From Seriola aureovittata (Eukaryota; Chordata; Actinopteri; Carangiformes; Carangidae): a stretch of DNA of 64,000 nt. Each line of letters starts with the position of its first letter. Position 1 is the first letter of the stretch. Where the stretch lies: the NCBI RefSeq assembly GCF_021018895.1, contig NC_079384.1, positions 10,029,140-10,093,139 on the forward strand, written 5' to 3'. The notes below the pieces were generated by a model, which was not told the DNA's origin, did not search any database, and saw nothing but the letters and a program-made list of their open reading frames with translations. Below, piece after piece: positions 14,623 through 27,225 of the stretch. The translations under genes and the position numbers were made by a program.

Positions 14623-15740
14623 GCGAGCGAGAGACAAGCGGGTACCTTAAAATAGAGGACAGGAGGATGAGAATAAAAAAGGAGAAACTAAGTATACAGG
14701 CATGAATGATAGTGGGAGGGAGAAAAGAGAGAGACAGAGGTGACCTCTATCTCCACCTCCACACACCACAACAAGCCTCTCCATCTCAACCAGGGCACCA
14801 TGGCACATTTCCCGTCACTGGGGGTGGCAGCAGGCCACACATTGCAGTGAATCAATCCAACTGCTGCAACCTCCGCAATCCACACTTTCCTGCAGGCTCG
14901 TCATGTACCCAGATGCTATGTGCGAAGCAGCGCTAGTGAGAAATCATGTTCCACATGCCGCGCAAACCTCAGTTTGAAGTCGTGACTTAAATATCTCTCC
15001 ATGCTGCAACATTCGAGGTTGAGACGCAGACGAGTTTGGATGGAATTGATGCAACACCGTCTAAATTACACTTCACAACTGGAGGTTTATTATCATGCCA
15101 ACATGATAAGTGCAAGTTTTAAATTAAAAACGTTGACTGTATAAGATGATTCTTGTATGAATTGTCACTTGTGTTAAAAAGGAAATGTATTTCAACATTA
15201 ATAAAACTCAAAACCATCATATATATGTCTTTATATGTCTTTTATAACCCCTCATGCAGCTTTTAAAATGTTGCTTTAAAGGATATGTAGGTCATAAATA
15301 AGTTTTAATGGTTAATGAAGGCTTTGTGCGGCCATGACAGCTGTAATCCCTCCAAAATGGGACCATATATCCAACTAAATAGGGAAGAATGCAAGCTCCA
15401 TAATACCTAAATCACAAATGGCACTGCACATGTGTTGCCACTTGAAGTCCCTTGGGAAAAATTGGCTGTTATTAGATTCATCGCATCCCACCAAAACCTG
15501 CCTCAAAGCCACACAACCCCACACCCACCTCCAACCCCCATCCTCTTCCTTTCCGCGTTATTCGTTTGCAAATTGATAACGGAACCAGAGACCCCGCAGG
15601 GTCCGTAATTCAATATTGGGATCTAACAGTCTCAGATCAGATATGATGGACTGTAATCCTCTCTGCACTGCCACAGCCACATGCACTACCCTATCTCAGT
15701 GCCCCTTGAGCTATCAGCAAGTCACTGTGTTCTCAGCACA

Positions 15741-15790
15741 TGAATGAATGAACAAACGAATGAACGAGTGAATGAGTGAATGAATGGATG
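15741..15790. repeat. Degenerate tetranucleotide repeat (GAAT/GAGT)n
   Basis: Tandem TGAA, CGAA and TGAG variants over 50 bases, an old (TGAA)n array with point changes. Confidence 0.8.
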
Positions 15791-15848
15791 CCTAGGGTTT
15801 TGTGGATTAGAACCAGGCCAATTACTGAGTACCCAATTCCTGAGAAGG

Positions 15849-15874
15849 AAAAAAAAAAAAAAAAAAAAAAAAAA
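15849..15874. repeat. Poly-A run (26)
   Basis: Twenty-six adenines. No SINE or LINE body with promoter boxes was recognised directly upstream, so it is recorded as a simple repeat. Confidence 0.9.
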
Positions 15875-16970
15875 CAGCACTGTGGCAGACTTGTGGGTAA
15901 GTAGGCATGACAGCATGTGATTAAAATGAGTGAGTTAGCGAGTACTCCCCCAGCACACAGACATCACCACCACCACTAAACCCAGTCTTTAAAATTGTTC
16001 TCTACTCTCCATTTCTTCCAATTTGAAAAGATATAAAGTGGGGGAGTCGTGTTCAGAGACAATAATGATCCCACTGTTTACTTTCAATTAGGATTATTTC
16101 TTTCCTTAGGCAAGGAACACCTTTATTTCTCTGTGGAAACATTAGTAACCATTAACTCTGTGGGGGGTGGGGGCTTTTTGCCACATTTATGAAAAGAGAT
16201 TAAGAAAAAAATAGCAGAATTTAAATCCAGAAGTTTTACTGATTTTGTATCCAGGGACTTTTAATAAAATGAAAGGTCACTTAGCTAGGCTTTTGCCTGA
16301 GAAAGGCAGCCCATGGAGACCACATGCCGTACAGTAAAATCCTATACCATGTTCCTGCCATTAGACCATCAAGCATGGGACATCTCAAGCACTTTATAAA
16401 GGGAAGTTTCATCAATTATTCACACTTCCGGCAACACACATTCCACATGTTTGTCTTCCCATACATTAATATTTCAGCCTGCTACCACCCCGCTCTACCT
16501 TTTCTTCTTTCTGCCACCTCCCGGTGGACATTTTGTCTACATAAATCACACAGTGGCATTAAGAATCCCTAAGATGGCCACAGTCGGTACTTACAGTGGG
16601 CAACCCTCTCCTCCGCCAATCTACCAGTCCCCTGACTGCTGCCTGAGAGCCAAATGTCATTTAAAATCATCAGGTAAACTTCAAAAGATATCCATTACAG
16701 CAACAATACAATGTTAGTTTTACTGGTAGGCTTGTAAATGCATACATTACAGGGAATGTAATGGACACCGACCTTGTAATTTTAGACATAATTGGTAGGA
16801 TAATGAATCATATTTCAAACTGGGCAGCAAACTGTTTTTGCTTCCTGGCGTTAAGAAACACAGGGAGAGAGAAGCTGACGACTTTTTTTTTTGCTTGAGC
16901 CAAATTCCCTCAGGAACCATGTGGTCTCAGGCCTTTTAGCACCTCCCCTCCCAACAAGCTCTGTGTACTT

Positions 16971-17036
16971 TAGGTTATAGAAGGTTAAGGTTACGGATAG
17001 GGGTAGGGTTAGGGCCATGGTTGCGGTTAGGGTCAG
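16971..17036 (+). repeat. Degenerate telomere-like GGTTAG repeat
   Basis: TTAGGTTATAGAAGGTTAAG, GGTAGGGTTAGGGCC and GCGGTTAGGGTC form a run of diverged GGTTAG/TTAGGG units over about 65 bases. Such short interstitial arrays occur in fish genomes. It is too short and diverged to claim an ancestral telomere. Confidence 0.6.
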
Positions 17037-17563
17037 CCAATTTGACTGAAAGGAGGTGGGATATGTACACACCCTGAGAGGAAGTGTTGCCTAAGAGGCT
17101 CAAGTCATGGATCAAATGTCCCTTGTGTGAGGCAGGACGGCATGCAACAACCAGCGAAGGCTCCAGTCTCGGATGTTTCGCGGTAGGCTCTGTACTGGAC
17201 CGCGAGGCCAACGTGACATATTTCTGTAGCAGTTTCACCTTTGTGTGTCCAAACCATTCGCACATTGCTCATGTTTGCCTGTCGGTGCCAGATTTGTTTC
17301 TCTCTCAAGCTCTCGAACGTGGTATGCAATGTGATAATAAATACTGGGCACAGAGAAGGAAACTACTGAGACTGCTGCAACAAACATTATTTTCATTCTT
17401 GACTAATCTGGACTTTGTTTTCTCAATTAATAAATTATTCATTTTATATATATATATAAAAAGTGCCCATGTATAATTTCCAGATTGAATACAGATTGCT
17501 TGTTGCAGCCAACCAAAACCTAAATTGACTATCAAATATGAAAAATAAAAAACAATGAATCCT

Positions 17564-17675
17564 CCACTTTGAGACTGTGGAACCAGAGAATGGTTGACAT
17601 TTTCGCTTGAAAAATAATTAACTGATTATTAAAATAGTTGCACATTAATTTCCTGTTGGGAGACTTATCAATTCA
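17564..17675 (-). repeat. GCAGCCC-type interspersed repeat, reverse copy
   Basis: TGGAACCAGAGAATGGTTGACA, CTTGAAAAATAATTAACTG, ATTATTAAAATAGTTG and CACATTAATTTCCTGTTG are in the order expected for the reverse complement of the repeat described at 9507 and 50571. Confidence 0.6.
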
Positions 17676-17761
17676 GCTTTACAAAAGTAGAAATGTTTGT
17701 GTGATACAGGCCTTCTTCATTATCTTAATGCCCAAAACATAGCACAATATTCCATGGAAAG

Positions 17762-17762
<1 letters not shown>

Positions 17763-17811
<49 letters not shown>

Positions 17812-17835
17812 ACACACACACACACACACACACAC
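17763..17835. repeat. (CA)n microsatellite, 73 bp
   Basis: CA repeats interrupted once by an extra C at 17809-17811. The neighbouring DNA (17836-18236) is AT-rich with a CT-rich patch at about 18174-18193. Confidence 0.94.
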
Positions 17836-18236
17836 CTGTGGTACCACGAAATGTATAATATACTACACTGATAACCTCCACTGATTTGCATAGCCTGCTG
17901 ATTTAGTTCTGTACAGGATATATCATGCAGACATTGAGGTGACAGGATTGAAGTGAAATACTTAAAAAAATTCAAATATGGATAATACCTCGCAGGCAAT
18001 CTGCATAAAAATGAGAACTAATAATAGAAGGGGAAGAATGGTCTGACGTCTATATGCCTTTACCTTGCAGCAGGATCCTTACTTCTGGAGCGTGCTCTCC
18101 TGGTTTTTGACAGTCCTAATAAATTCTTTTTTCTTTTGTATCCAACACACCCTATTTCTGTCCTTCTGCTGTCTCTCTCTCTCTCTTTCTCTCACAGCCA
18201 TCCTTACTCAAGGCTCTCTCCCTCCCTCTTCCTTAT

Positions 18237-18310
18237 TGATTCTGCGAGGTTCAGTGGGTAGAGCACGGCACTAGCAATGGAAAGGGCATGGGATCAATTC
18301 CCAGAAAATT
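18237..18310 (+). mobile_element. tRNA-derived SINE head, diverged
   Basis: GAGGTTCAGTGGGTAGAGCA resembles a pol III box A with its downstream arm, and GGGATCAATTCCCAG resembles box B (two mismatches to GGTTCGANTCC), about 40 bp apart. The order GTGGGTAGAGCA, GGCACTAGCAA, GGGATCAATTCCCAG matches a tRNA-headed SINE seen widely in fish. The body after 18310 (to about 18470) is too diverged to follow, and no poly-A tail or target duplication was found. Confidence 0.65.
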
Positions 18311-21300
18311 TCAAGCATTCACTGGGCTGTCACTCCAGGATAATTTGTCTGCAGGCTTACCCCACTGAATACACTGATGTATTCTGCTTTGTAATTGGTG
18401 CCCATCAGTGTCAAGTGTCTCTGCGAGCTAGATGTTCAGGGTCATCACTGCAGAATACTGCACAGTTCTATTAATTGGAGAGTGCAAAGAATGTAATCAT
18501 CTTTTACTTTTACTTTACTGATGAATCTCAGCTATGCTTATTTAATCATCATGTCAATCATCAATCAATCAATGTTTTTTTTTTTTAATTGGTTTAACAA
18601 CCAAAGGCTTGTTGTTTTTAGATTGTATAAGTGCATTTGTGCACAATAGAAACACTAATGGGAGGCAGTTGGCACAGAAAGAAGAAAGAGTCCATGCACT
18701 GTAGCATTTCTGAAGGCATGGGCTTTTGCTAATGCCTCCCCCAGTAATGCTAATATGAATAATTTCTATTTCTGGTATCTTAGCATTCATGCAAGCCCTT
18801 AATGAATACTGAAATAACTCCCCATTTACTTTTAATAATTAAGCTTCTTTAAAACCACTTAAATGGGAACTTGATGTGCAGTGGCCACCATGGACAGACA
18901 ATTTCACATCGGGTGTTTCCCAAGAGCAAAACAGTAGTAAACATTGTGACCAGCATCACCAAGAAGGACAAAAAACAAGCCACTGAAAGCATTAGTCGGT
19001 ATGTTGACTGCACCATCACACTGCTCTTCTGAGGCTTACAGCAGCAACGAGGCTGTCTGACTACTGTAGCTCTGCGAGTCACATGCTGACACCAAGACAA
19101 AAAAAACAGTTTGGGCTTAAATATTCCTTAATAACTTTAAGCCTAAAATGATAGCAGCTGAGGCATAAGAGCTCGCCTCCCAACTAGGAGGATATTTGTA
19201 AATTGGTGCAGCTGCGCAATCACACTGTGCAGAAGCAGCCCTGCTTGGGCCAGCCTCAACGAACAAGCAGAGCATGTCTCAGGAGAGACAGAGGGGCCCT
19301 CAGAGGCAGCCTGGCAAATCTGAGCCTGACCTCCCTGGAGAGAGAGAGAGAGGCAAACTGGATTTATATCTTTGTTTTTAATCCCCCTTACACGCTTCAC
19401 TGGTCCTACGGTAGTATTTTGTGCAGGCTTCATGTATAGTCAGGAGAAAAAAAAAATTACAGGGGCTTGCGTGTCAGGAAAAACATCCATTTCTGACATT
19501 GTCTGTATCACTCTGCTGTGTTTTCCTGTCTGAAAGAAAAAATCAGCTGTGGCACAATATCTGACTGGGCTTTTGAATTCATAACTGTATGATGCCAGCA
19601 TGTTATTCAGACTGAAATGCCATTTCGTTACCACCCCAGTATTCAGTTTGACACTGTTAATCTGTTTTCTGTTTGGGAGGGAGTTTATTTTGCACTAACC
19701 AATCTCAGTGACTATTTATCCATCTGCCAACATCGTTTTTAGGCAACACAGACTCTGGCTAAGAAAAGTCAGCGTGCCATTTATCATGTTAATCAAAGCT
19801 GTTTATGCTAAATTATTGTATAGGATAAAGAAGTGGTGACAAACTTAACAATTCTTTTGCCTGCAGACCGTGAAGAAAACCCTCTGAACAGACAGTTCCA
19901 ACATGTTGGACTAACTATAAGCACTGCATCCTCCCTATTCATTTCCTCAAGTGCCAAAGGAGCCAGCTGATAAATTAAACCCATTGGGAAAGCAGCAACA
20001 ACACTTTTTCATCCTTTTTCTTTTTTTTTATGCCGTAAGTGCACAGCTGTTCTGATTTAATAGCTGTTGTTTCAGTCAGTTGATTTACAGCAGCCTTGAT
20101 AGCTGTGTCACTTTCCTTGTATTCTGTTAGGTGACATTCCCAAAATGAGTCCCACCCATAAAAGGCGCTGACTGACTCGGTTTGTTTTACCCCCCAACTG
20201 GGGAAACAGCCTTTGAATCAGTTAAAGAGCAACACCAGACCTTTGAATTTAAATGTGGCTGGCAATTCACAAGTCTGGAATCAGGCTAGTGAGATGTGCA
20301 GGGAATTACAACAACGCTTTACTAAGGAAGATTTCTTACAGCCGAGGAGAGAGTGTGATGGGCCGCGAGCCAACACAGCGTCCCATGGTTTCCCAACAGG
20401 CATTCATTGTGCACCGCTCCATTCGTCTGTTATTTCCCTACTTCTGAGCCAATGGGGCTTGCATGTAGAGAGTAGAGTCAGATACATAATAGCCTCAAAT
20501 ACAGAAAACCAGATGATAGATTCATGAGTAGGGGCACACATATGCTACATGCTTGTCTTTGTGTTCACAAGTGTGCCAGTTTTTCTGCGTGTGCCCATAT
20601 GCTCATGAATGCGAGCTGAGGAGGTAACGTATAAAAGAGGACTGAAAGCACAAAAGCAAAGTAAAAATAGATGGTGGAATACAATGACACCGAGAGCAGA
20701 CACAATAACCATGGGGAAAGAGGGAGAGAGGGGGAGAGAGAGGGAGGAAAAAAGAAGACAAAAGGAGTAGGTAAAATATGTCATTATCCCCAACGGACAG
20801 AGCTTGTCTTTCTTCCAGGACACAGAGATTCATTTAGCTCTTCACCAAGCTGCAGGAGCAATAGCAATGAGCAGAGAGGGGGAAAAAAAGTCATGTTACT
20901 GCCTCCTATATGCAGTCCAAGTTATCTAAAACCCAAGACCGCACCTGAAGCCATGTTTTGCAGAGCGTTTCATCATCAGCAGAGACGTTTTCTGTGTATC
21001 ATTACACTTTAAATACGCTGCATTGCTCAACTCTACATTGTATTACAGTAAGCTCAATACAAGCAAGCTTTAGACGAGGCTGCACTCCCGCACCTCCGGA
21101 GTTAGCATCATAAAAGGCTGAGTGTTGCCCTCAAGAATACAGTGTTAGTGTTGTGCATATAATATAAATGCTGTACACAAGGGTTATGAAATACATATTA
21201 GCAGCACAGGAGTGGTGAGAAAGTAATATCAAGTAAAGAGGATGCTTTATTATTCTAACCCATAGCAACAGTGTCAAAACTAGCCACAGGGTAGAATAAC

Positions 21301-24300
21301 ATAGCAACATGAAGCCATCAAACACACAATGGGGCCTTGATTTGACAGAATACAATAAGCGATAGCAATGGTAGGAATCTGCAGTGAACTCTGAGCGTTC
21401 ATTTTTAGCCATACAAACTTTAGTGTTGTTTGAATTCTATGCAAATTATTCACAAATACTGAAAGTGATAATGTATGATAATTTAATGGTCTGTTTTATA
21501 AATCAGTGGATTTACAGCTGCGGTTATGAACAAGAAGAACTGTCACAAAGTAACTAAACTTGATTTCTGCCACAAACATCGAATAATACTTGGAACAATA
21601 AAGTTAGTCATCAATGAACACACTGCATTCATGCACAGACCCTGGGCCATTAGAATAGACGGTGTTTGAGTGAGACCCTCAGCAAAATATCAAGGTACAA
21701 AGAGATGCCTCAACAAAACATCAAATTGTTGAAATGTCATCCGAAAACGCCACATCCTGTCAGACATAATGTTAATGATATATATCATGTACACTGTGTT
21801 AAGTATATATGAAGTGTCAGAGTTGACATTCCCTGCAAAAAGAGAACTTTTTCTCCTTAAAGTTCCTTAAAGATCTTAAAGGAAAATCCCCTTACTAAGC
21901 TGGCACGCCATGACAGTTATCAACATCTTTTATACATTGTTAACAACAGCTTTAATACTGCTATAACTTTCTAGTGAGGCTGTTAACTATGACATTACTC
22001 ATTGCTTTGAAGATGTCAATGGTCTTTTACAAGTAGCAGCAAACAGGTGCAGAATCACAGAATTGGTTTTTACAAATATTGTTTTTGCAGGAAGGTGTTT
22101 ATGACTGACACTGACGTCATCAATTATTACCAGTGCTTACCACAGAGCGGTCACAGTTCTAGCTGCCATGGTGATGTTTTTGACAAACACAAAAGGGGAT
22201 GAGAGTTTACAGCTTTCATTAGGGTTTCTAGATTCAAGGTTCAAAGGGTCCAGGAATTTTTCATTTAAACGTGACAACACAGAGTTTACTAAAAAATGTC
22301 CCCATTGATTTAAAAATCAGTGAGCATAGCGAGATGTGTTTTGGTGTCTGTGAAATGCCTGACAGATATTCATTAGACACAGGGATAACGATTCAACAAG
22401 TGAGCCAAAATGTCAGGCCACTCTGCATGATGTCAACATGTAGGCTGGAGACCTATCAAAAACATCAGCTGCCCATGAAATTTATTCGTCCATCTGAAGG
22501 CTTTTATTAACCGAGGGCAGTTTTACTAAGTATGCTTTAGCTTTTGAGGCCAGCGCCCTTTTATAGTATACAGTACAAACAGATGCTTCCTGATGTTCAC
22601 ACAAGGGGGCTGCCCGGTTTGGCAGCTTTCAGCTGTTTAGCAGCTCTTTGTTGAGTGACGTAATTGACTCTGGAGCAGAGGATTAAGCTGCAGGAGGAGT
22701 CTGAGGATAATCTATGGGCATTTCTATACGTCTGTACTTCTGTCACCATCAGTGTTGCTGGCTGAATTCAGGCTGATCACAGCCCATGTTCTCCTTCAGT
22801 TGGGGAGACTAGAAAGTTATTTTCTCCACAACCATGCAGCTGCCAACAGAGTACAGATGGTTCAATATCTAATGTCCAACCAGCTATGCTGAAAATATTT
22901 TTGCCCTGAGGTAAAGAAGAAGAAAATGATGTCACTTGATCACTGTTTGCTTGCGGAATCGATGCCATTGACGCATCCAGCAGATAAATGAGAGGATGTA
23001 CTCAACCGGAACCATTGTCCAAACATTTGATCCACACCAGAAATGCGAGGAAATGGTTTCAGCTTTCATTTTAATGTTTTGCCACTGCCCTCTAGAGCAC
23101 TTTGCTGAAAAGAAAAGAACTTTCATAATTCGCTCCCATGGTAAATCCATTTCGCCCATATTTTAGCTGTGATATGTTGATCACAGTACTTGTTTGTCAC
23201 TGGAGCCTTTGCCTTTTTAGAAACCTAAGGTGAATATGCAACATAACTGAGATGACTGTGAGCCAAAAGGGAGTACTAAATCAAAGCTGCAAATGCAATG
23301 TTATGTTCCAACATAACAGAGTACCCCAAGTTTGAGAAAAAATAAATAAATTCCACGTCGTCATATCCAGTCATTGCTCATGATTACACTCGCATCCTGC
23401 CCCGCCCACATCTGAAAAAAATACCTTGTGATGTTAAAAACATGTCCCTTGTGGAATGAATAATCAGGAAGCTTTCCTTCTTTACACAATGCTAAATATG
23501 CAAAATTCACAGCTCGCCTGCTTTATACCCTCTATCTCCCTCAAGCCTTTCCCTCACTTAGCCCACTCCATCTGCCATCTCTCTACTCACAGCTCCCACT
23601 CTTCATTCTCCTGCTTTGTTATGCTTCCCGCATTCTCTTCCTCCCTTCGCCATCCTCTTCAGCTTTATGTATTTTTTCAAAGCATTTTCCCCCCTTTTTC
23701 CCCCCCTATATCCTACCTCGTCTATTTCCACTTGTCCTATCCACCCTCTGCTCCCTATATCTATTTTCCCCTCTGAGCCTCCTCGTTTTCTCTCTCTCCC
23801 TCTCTCCCTCTCCCTGCAGTGTGAAAGCGGTACCTGCGACACTCTGCTCCAAGTATCCTCTCATCTAAATGGGATGTGTGGCCTTGCTATATCTGATTCC
23901 TCTAGACAGGGGGTGAGAGCTAACCTTTCTCCCACTTCGACACCTTACCAGCGCTTGTTATTTGTTTTCATAACACAAACATGCCATCCTTGGTCACAGC
24001 ACACATCACAAAGCTTTAACATCCCAACTCCAACAGACAAAACAAACTAAATTCTACTAGATGGAACCATGCCTTTTAATGGTACTTAAACTAGTGTGTG
24101 AAAAAAAACTCCTCCGGTGGTAAGATTCATATCGGATTAATGCACAAGTAAAAGATAAAGACGAGAGGGGTGAAAATACTGAGAATATCCCCTGATATCT
24201 CTCTGTACTAATGAATACGATTAATGTTAAGCTGCCGGAGTATCCACTTTCCATGTAGATATAAAGAGAAATCATTTATATTCTCAGACCATGAGTCATA

Positions 24301-24495
24301 TCAAAGCACTTTTTTTTTTACCCAGGCATACAGTTATATTTGATAACTGGTAGCTATAGTGACATACTATTATTAATGCCATGAAGGCCCAGAAAAGAGC
24401 TCTTGTGATACACTCATCTCAAGTTTCACAGACAACCTCACACAACTGCAATCACTCATACAACTCCATACCTCCAACTCCAACCAAGAAAATGG

Positions 24496-24501
24496 ACTTA
24501 C
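24496..24501 (-). promoter_or_regulatory. nrg3: Splice donor of nrg3 exon 1
   Basis: On the minus strand the exon ends ...GAACGC and continues GTAAGTC, a perfect match to the vertebrate donor consensus after the intron boundary. Reading on would add only AAGTCC and a short unrelated tail to the stop at 24452. The donor splits codon 282 after its first base (phase 1). Confidence 0.88.
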
Positions 24502-25345
24502 GCGTTCGGAAGCGGTGGTGTGGGCGTGTGGCGGGGCCCTTGCCTGGGCGCCCGTGATTCCAGCGTGACGTGGGTTTGACCGGAGCTGCCGGCTGAGAGG
24601 TGGTCGGCTGCATCTTGGCGGTGTTCTTTACAGTAGCGGTAGTTGAAGTGGATGCTGTGGTGGTGACGGTAGCAGAAGTCTGTCCTGTCTTTGGGTTGGC
24701 GGCTCCGTTTTGTCCATTTCCAGCACTGCCTCCTTTTCTAACTGTGCTGCGAGGGGTGACCTCCTTACCGCTGAGTGGTGGGGTGAGTCGGGTGGCGCGA
24801 GTGGTGGAGGTGGTAACCACAGTGCCACTAGTGCGGCTGCTAACACGATTGTGAAGGTGTGGGGCGAGGTTGCCATCTCCATTGACAGTGCTGCCATTGG
24901 CTGAGTGGTTTGCTGACGGCCCTGATCGAGTTCTTGGTGCGGGGGCAGTACCATCCGCAGCTAGCGGCGTGGTAGTAGACACCATTGCTGTGGTGGAGGC
25001 AGCTGAAGTAGTGGTGGCGGTGGAAATGTCGGGCCCCTTGGGCATGGCACTGGGTTTGGAGAGAAATATAGGGTCCTGTCCAATGCTACCTTTAGGATCC
25101 ACCAGATCAGTGGGGATATAGTCTTGGACAGATCCCACCACAATCCATTTCAGCAGCATGAGACTGAGTCCCAGTCCCACAAAGCCCATTACCAGGGGCA
25201 CGGCACACAGCCAGGTCTGCTGGCGAGGCCACACAGCACAAGGGCCACAGCGAAGAGGGCCCGGGGCTCGGGGAGATGCCTGTTCAGCCCCTGGCTCCTC
25301 CAGCGTCATCGCTGCTAGAGTGCTCGCACCAGAGCGCTCACTCAT
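24502..25345 (-). CDS. nrg3: Neuregulin 3, first coding exon (partial gene; 281 codons plus one base)
   Basis: This exon encodes the N-terminal part of neuregulin 3, an EGF-family ligand precursor of the ErbB4 receptor in the nervous system. Seen: it starts MSERSG; residues 31-47 hold a Cys-rich block (C33, C36, C47) ending in RQQTWLC; residues about 46-73 are a strongly hydrophobic segment including GLGLSLMLLKWIVVGSV, followed by IPTDLVD and FLSKPS (residues 95-99). These blocks match what I recall of vertebrate NRG3. Residues about 105-260 are Ser/Thr/Ala/Pro-rich, with two N-glycosylation sequons (N146, N150), as in the mucin-like NRG3 ectodomain. The start is the first Met after an in-frame stop at 25367-25369 and has A at -3. 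The reading frame continues to a stop at 24452, but a perfect donor follows base 24502, giving phase 1. Family knowledge: the hydrophobic segment is a membrane anchor in a two-pass topology; the EGF domain and second membrane segment lie on later exons, not seen here. Which fish paralogue (a or b) is undecided. Confidence 0.93.
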
Positions 25346-25839
25346 CCTGCTGGAGCTATTCGTCTCTTAGGGTGTTCAGGAGGTCAAACAGGTGGCCAAA
25401 TGACACAAGGGCATACACGAGGAAGGGGATGTGGTGCCAAAGAAATGCTGGGCATCTTAAGTAAGTACCCACACAACACCTAGCCTATATATCTATATGC
25501 ACAAATGTAAAACATGAACTTATGCTCAAGCACGAGCAGACACAATCATTCACAGTCACGTACTACTAATTAAAAGCTGGCACAGCACTTAAATGCATAC
25601 ACAAGCAATATAACCTACACTCCCTCTGGCGGACAAGAAACCAAGCATACCCATGCGTACACACAGACGCACACAATCACACACGCACGCACGCACACAA
25701 ATATGCACAAGAATATCTACACACTTCCACAGGAGCACACAGGTTATGGACAGGTGAGAGAGCGAAGCGAGGGGGCGCCTCACTGTAGTTCAGCGCTAAC
25801 GAAGCGATGATAAATCCCAGGATGCTTCACTCCCTTGTT

Positions 25840-25891
25840 AAAAAAAAAAAAGGGAAAAAAAAAAAAAAAAAAAAAAAAGGGAAAAAAAAAA
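25840..25891. repeat. Poly-A block interrupted by GGG
   Basis: A12-GGG-A24-GGG-A10. It lies about 500 bp upstream of the nrg3 start codon, so it would be a poly-T block on the nrg3 sense strand, within the presumed 5' region. Confidence 0.93.
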
Positions 25892-26296
25892 CGGAGAAGG
25901 ATATCGATCCGCTGCTTGGTGAGCTTCAGACTGGAGCTGTAAATCCATGTGCGTGTGAGCGTGCGTACATCAACAACCCAGGCTACGGCAGCACCCTTCT
26001 CCACTCTCAATTGCTTGATTATCGGCCGCATAAGGTCCTTAAAATACAAACCACTGCTTGTTCCTTTATTCCGTTATTCTCTTAGGTTTCAGTTTAGTTC
26101 ATTTGACCTTTTATACGCACATCTGAGAGCTTCCTTTTCCTCTCGCAGGTGTCTTTGTCTGCTACTTCAAGTTTGCCTCTAACAGCCCTTAGTTCTCCAT
26201 GCCCGGCCACCCTTTCAGTCGCTCCAGCTGTCGGTAATCCAGTGGCGAGAAAGCCGGTGAAAGCCGCCGAAACTGAAAACGAGGCAGGGCAGAGGA

Positions 26297-26315
26297 GGGG
26301 GGGGGGGGGGGGGGG
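26297..26315. repeat. Poly-G run (19)
   Basis: Nineteen guanines in the presumed nrg3 upstream region, next to the purine-rich GAGGCAGGGCAGAGGA. It would be poly-C on the nrg3 sense strand. Confidence 0.93.
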
Positions 26316-26494
26316 AATCTGATTTGATCTGCCAATGAGATGCGGTGGTGCTGGTGTCCGGAGTAGCGGGGCTAAATCCAACTGATCCAGGTCCGACCAC
26401 CCGACTCTGATTTCCCGGGAGTGACAGCCCGTGTGTCTCCAGAGCTGTCTGCCTGCAGTCCGTCACTATGATAATAGATCCGGCATTTGGTGGG

Positions 26495-26745
26495 AGAAGA
26501 AGAAGAAGCAGAAGAAGAGGAAAAAGGGAGCCTCAACCATTCGTTTACCTTCGCTGCATTCCCACAGTGGTGCAAGCAGCAGAAAGGGAGATGGAGAGAA
26601 GAGAGAGGATGGAGGGAGGAGGGGTAGGGAGGGGGCTGCTGCTCTGAAAAAATGATGCGGCGGCTGTTCTTGGAGGCTGCAGACTAGGGAGAGACAGAGA
26701 GAGAGAGAGGATGAGAGAGAGGAGGTAGGAATTGGGCTTGCTCAA
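26495..26745. repeat. Polypurine tract upstream of nrg3
   Basis: Plus-strand A/G-rich stretches (AGAAGAAGAAGCAGAAG; GGGAGATGGAGAGAAGAGAG; GAGAGAGAGAGGATGAGAG) with few breaks. Open frames here encode low-complexity Ser/Leu/Pro proteins on the minus strand and are not genes. Confidence 0.75.
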
Positions 26746-27034
26746 TCCGCGGTGAGTGATGTGGGTTTCACGGCTCCTATCCCATCCGGCGCTCTCCCCC
26801 GGTTCACCGCCGTCCTCAATACTCCAAAGGGACGACTAGTGACTGCCCCATGTCTCCCCCCCATCACCACCACCCCAACCTACCCAGACTCCACAGCTGT
26901 AGGTGTGCGCTGACTCCTTCATCAGCAACAACAACAACAAAAAGACAGAATGTTTTTTTCTGGTGGGTAGAAATGGGAAGGTAGTGAGAAAACAAGAGAG
27001 AGCATATATGCGTGTTGGCTAAGCTCTGCAGCAG

Positions 27035-27225
27035 ATGCAGATAGGAGGCAGAGGGAGGAGGCGGCAGCAACAGCAGCGCACTCCACACACACACACACAA
27101 ACACGCACACACAGCGTGGAGATGAGAGGCGCTGCCATAGACACACCCCAGGGAGCGGTGAGATGGGAGGTTGGGAGGGTGGGAGGGAGGCAGGCAGAGG
27201 AGGAGGAGGAGAAGGAGGGAGGCGC
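27035..27225. repeat. Second polypurine and CA-rich tract upstream of nrg3
   Basis: Starts with GGAGGCAGAGGGAGGAGGCGG, contains a (CA)n patch at about 27085-27114, and ends with GGGAGGTTGGGAGGGTGGGA and GAGGAGGAGGAGAAGGAGGG. It is low-complexity. Frames through it are compositional artefacts. Confidence 0.75.

Larger units (their letters stand above)
1..24501 (-). other. nrg3: nrg3 intron 1 (5' part; continues beyond the window)
   Basis: Downstream of the exon 1 donor on the minus strand no further neuregulin exon was recognised; in particular I saw nothing coding for the EGF motif (CLNDGECF-like) or the second membrane segment. NRG3 is known in mammals for a very long first intron, so a gap of more than 24 kb is expected. 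The stretch holds microsatellites and repeat fragments listed separately. Between them (1-2279, 2300-4757, 4830-6587, 8056-9506, 9958-14562, 14620-15740, 18480-24495) I see only AT-rich non-coding DNA with no RNA gene or conserved motif that I recognise. A small coding exon could have been missed by eye. Confidence 0.7.

Noticed and set aside
23616..24050. Plus-strand 144-codon open frame
   Set aside because: The first half is a C/T-rich low-complexity tract and the rest shows no motif; intronic position in nrg3.
24600..24954. Frames of 83-108 codons on both strands within nrg3 exon 1
   Set aside because: Shadow frames of the GC-rich Ser/Thr/Ala coding sequence.
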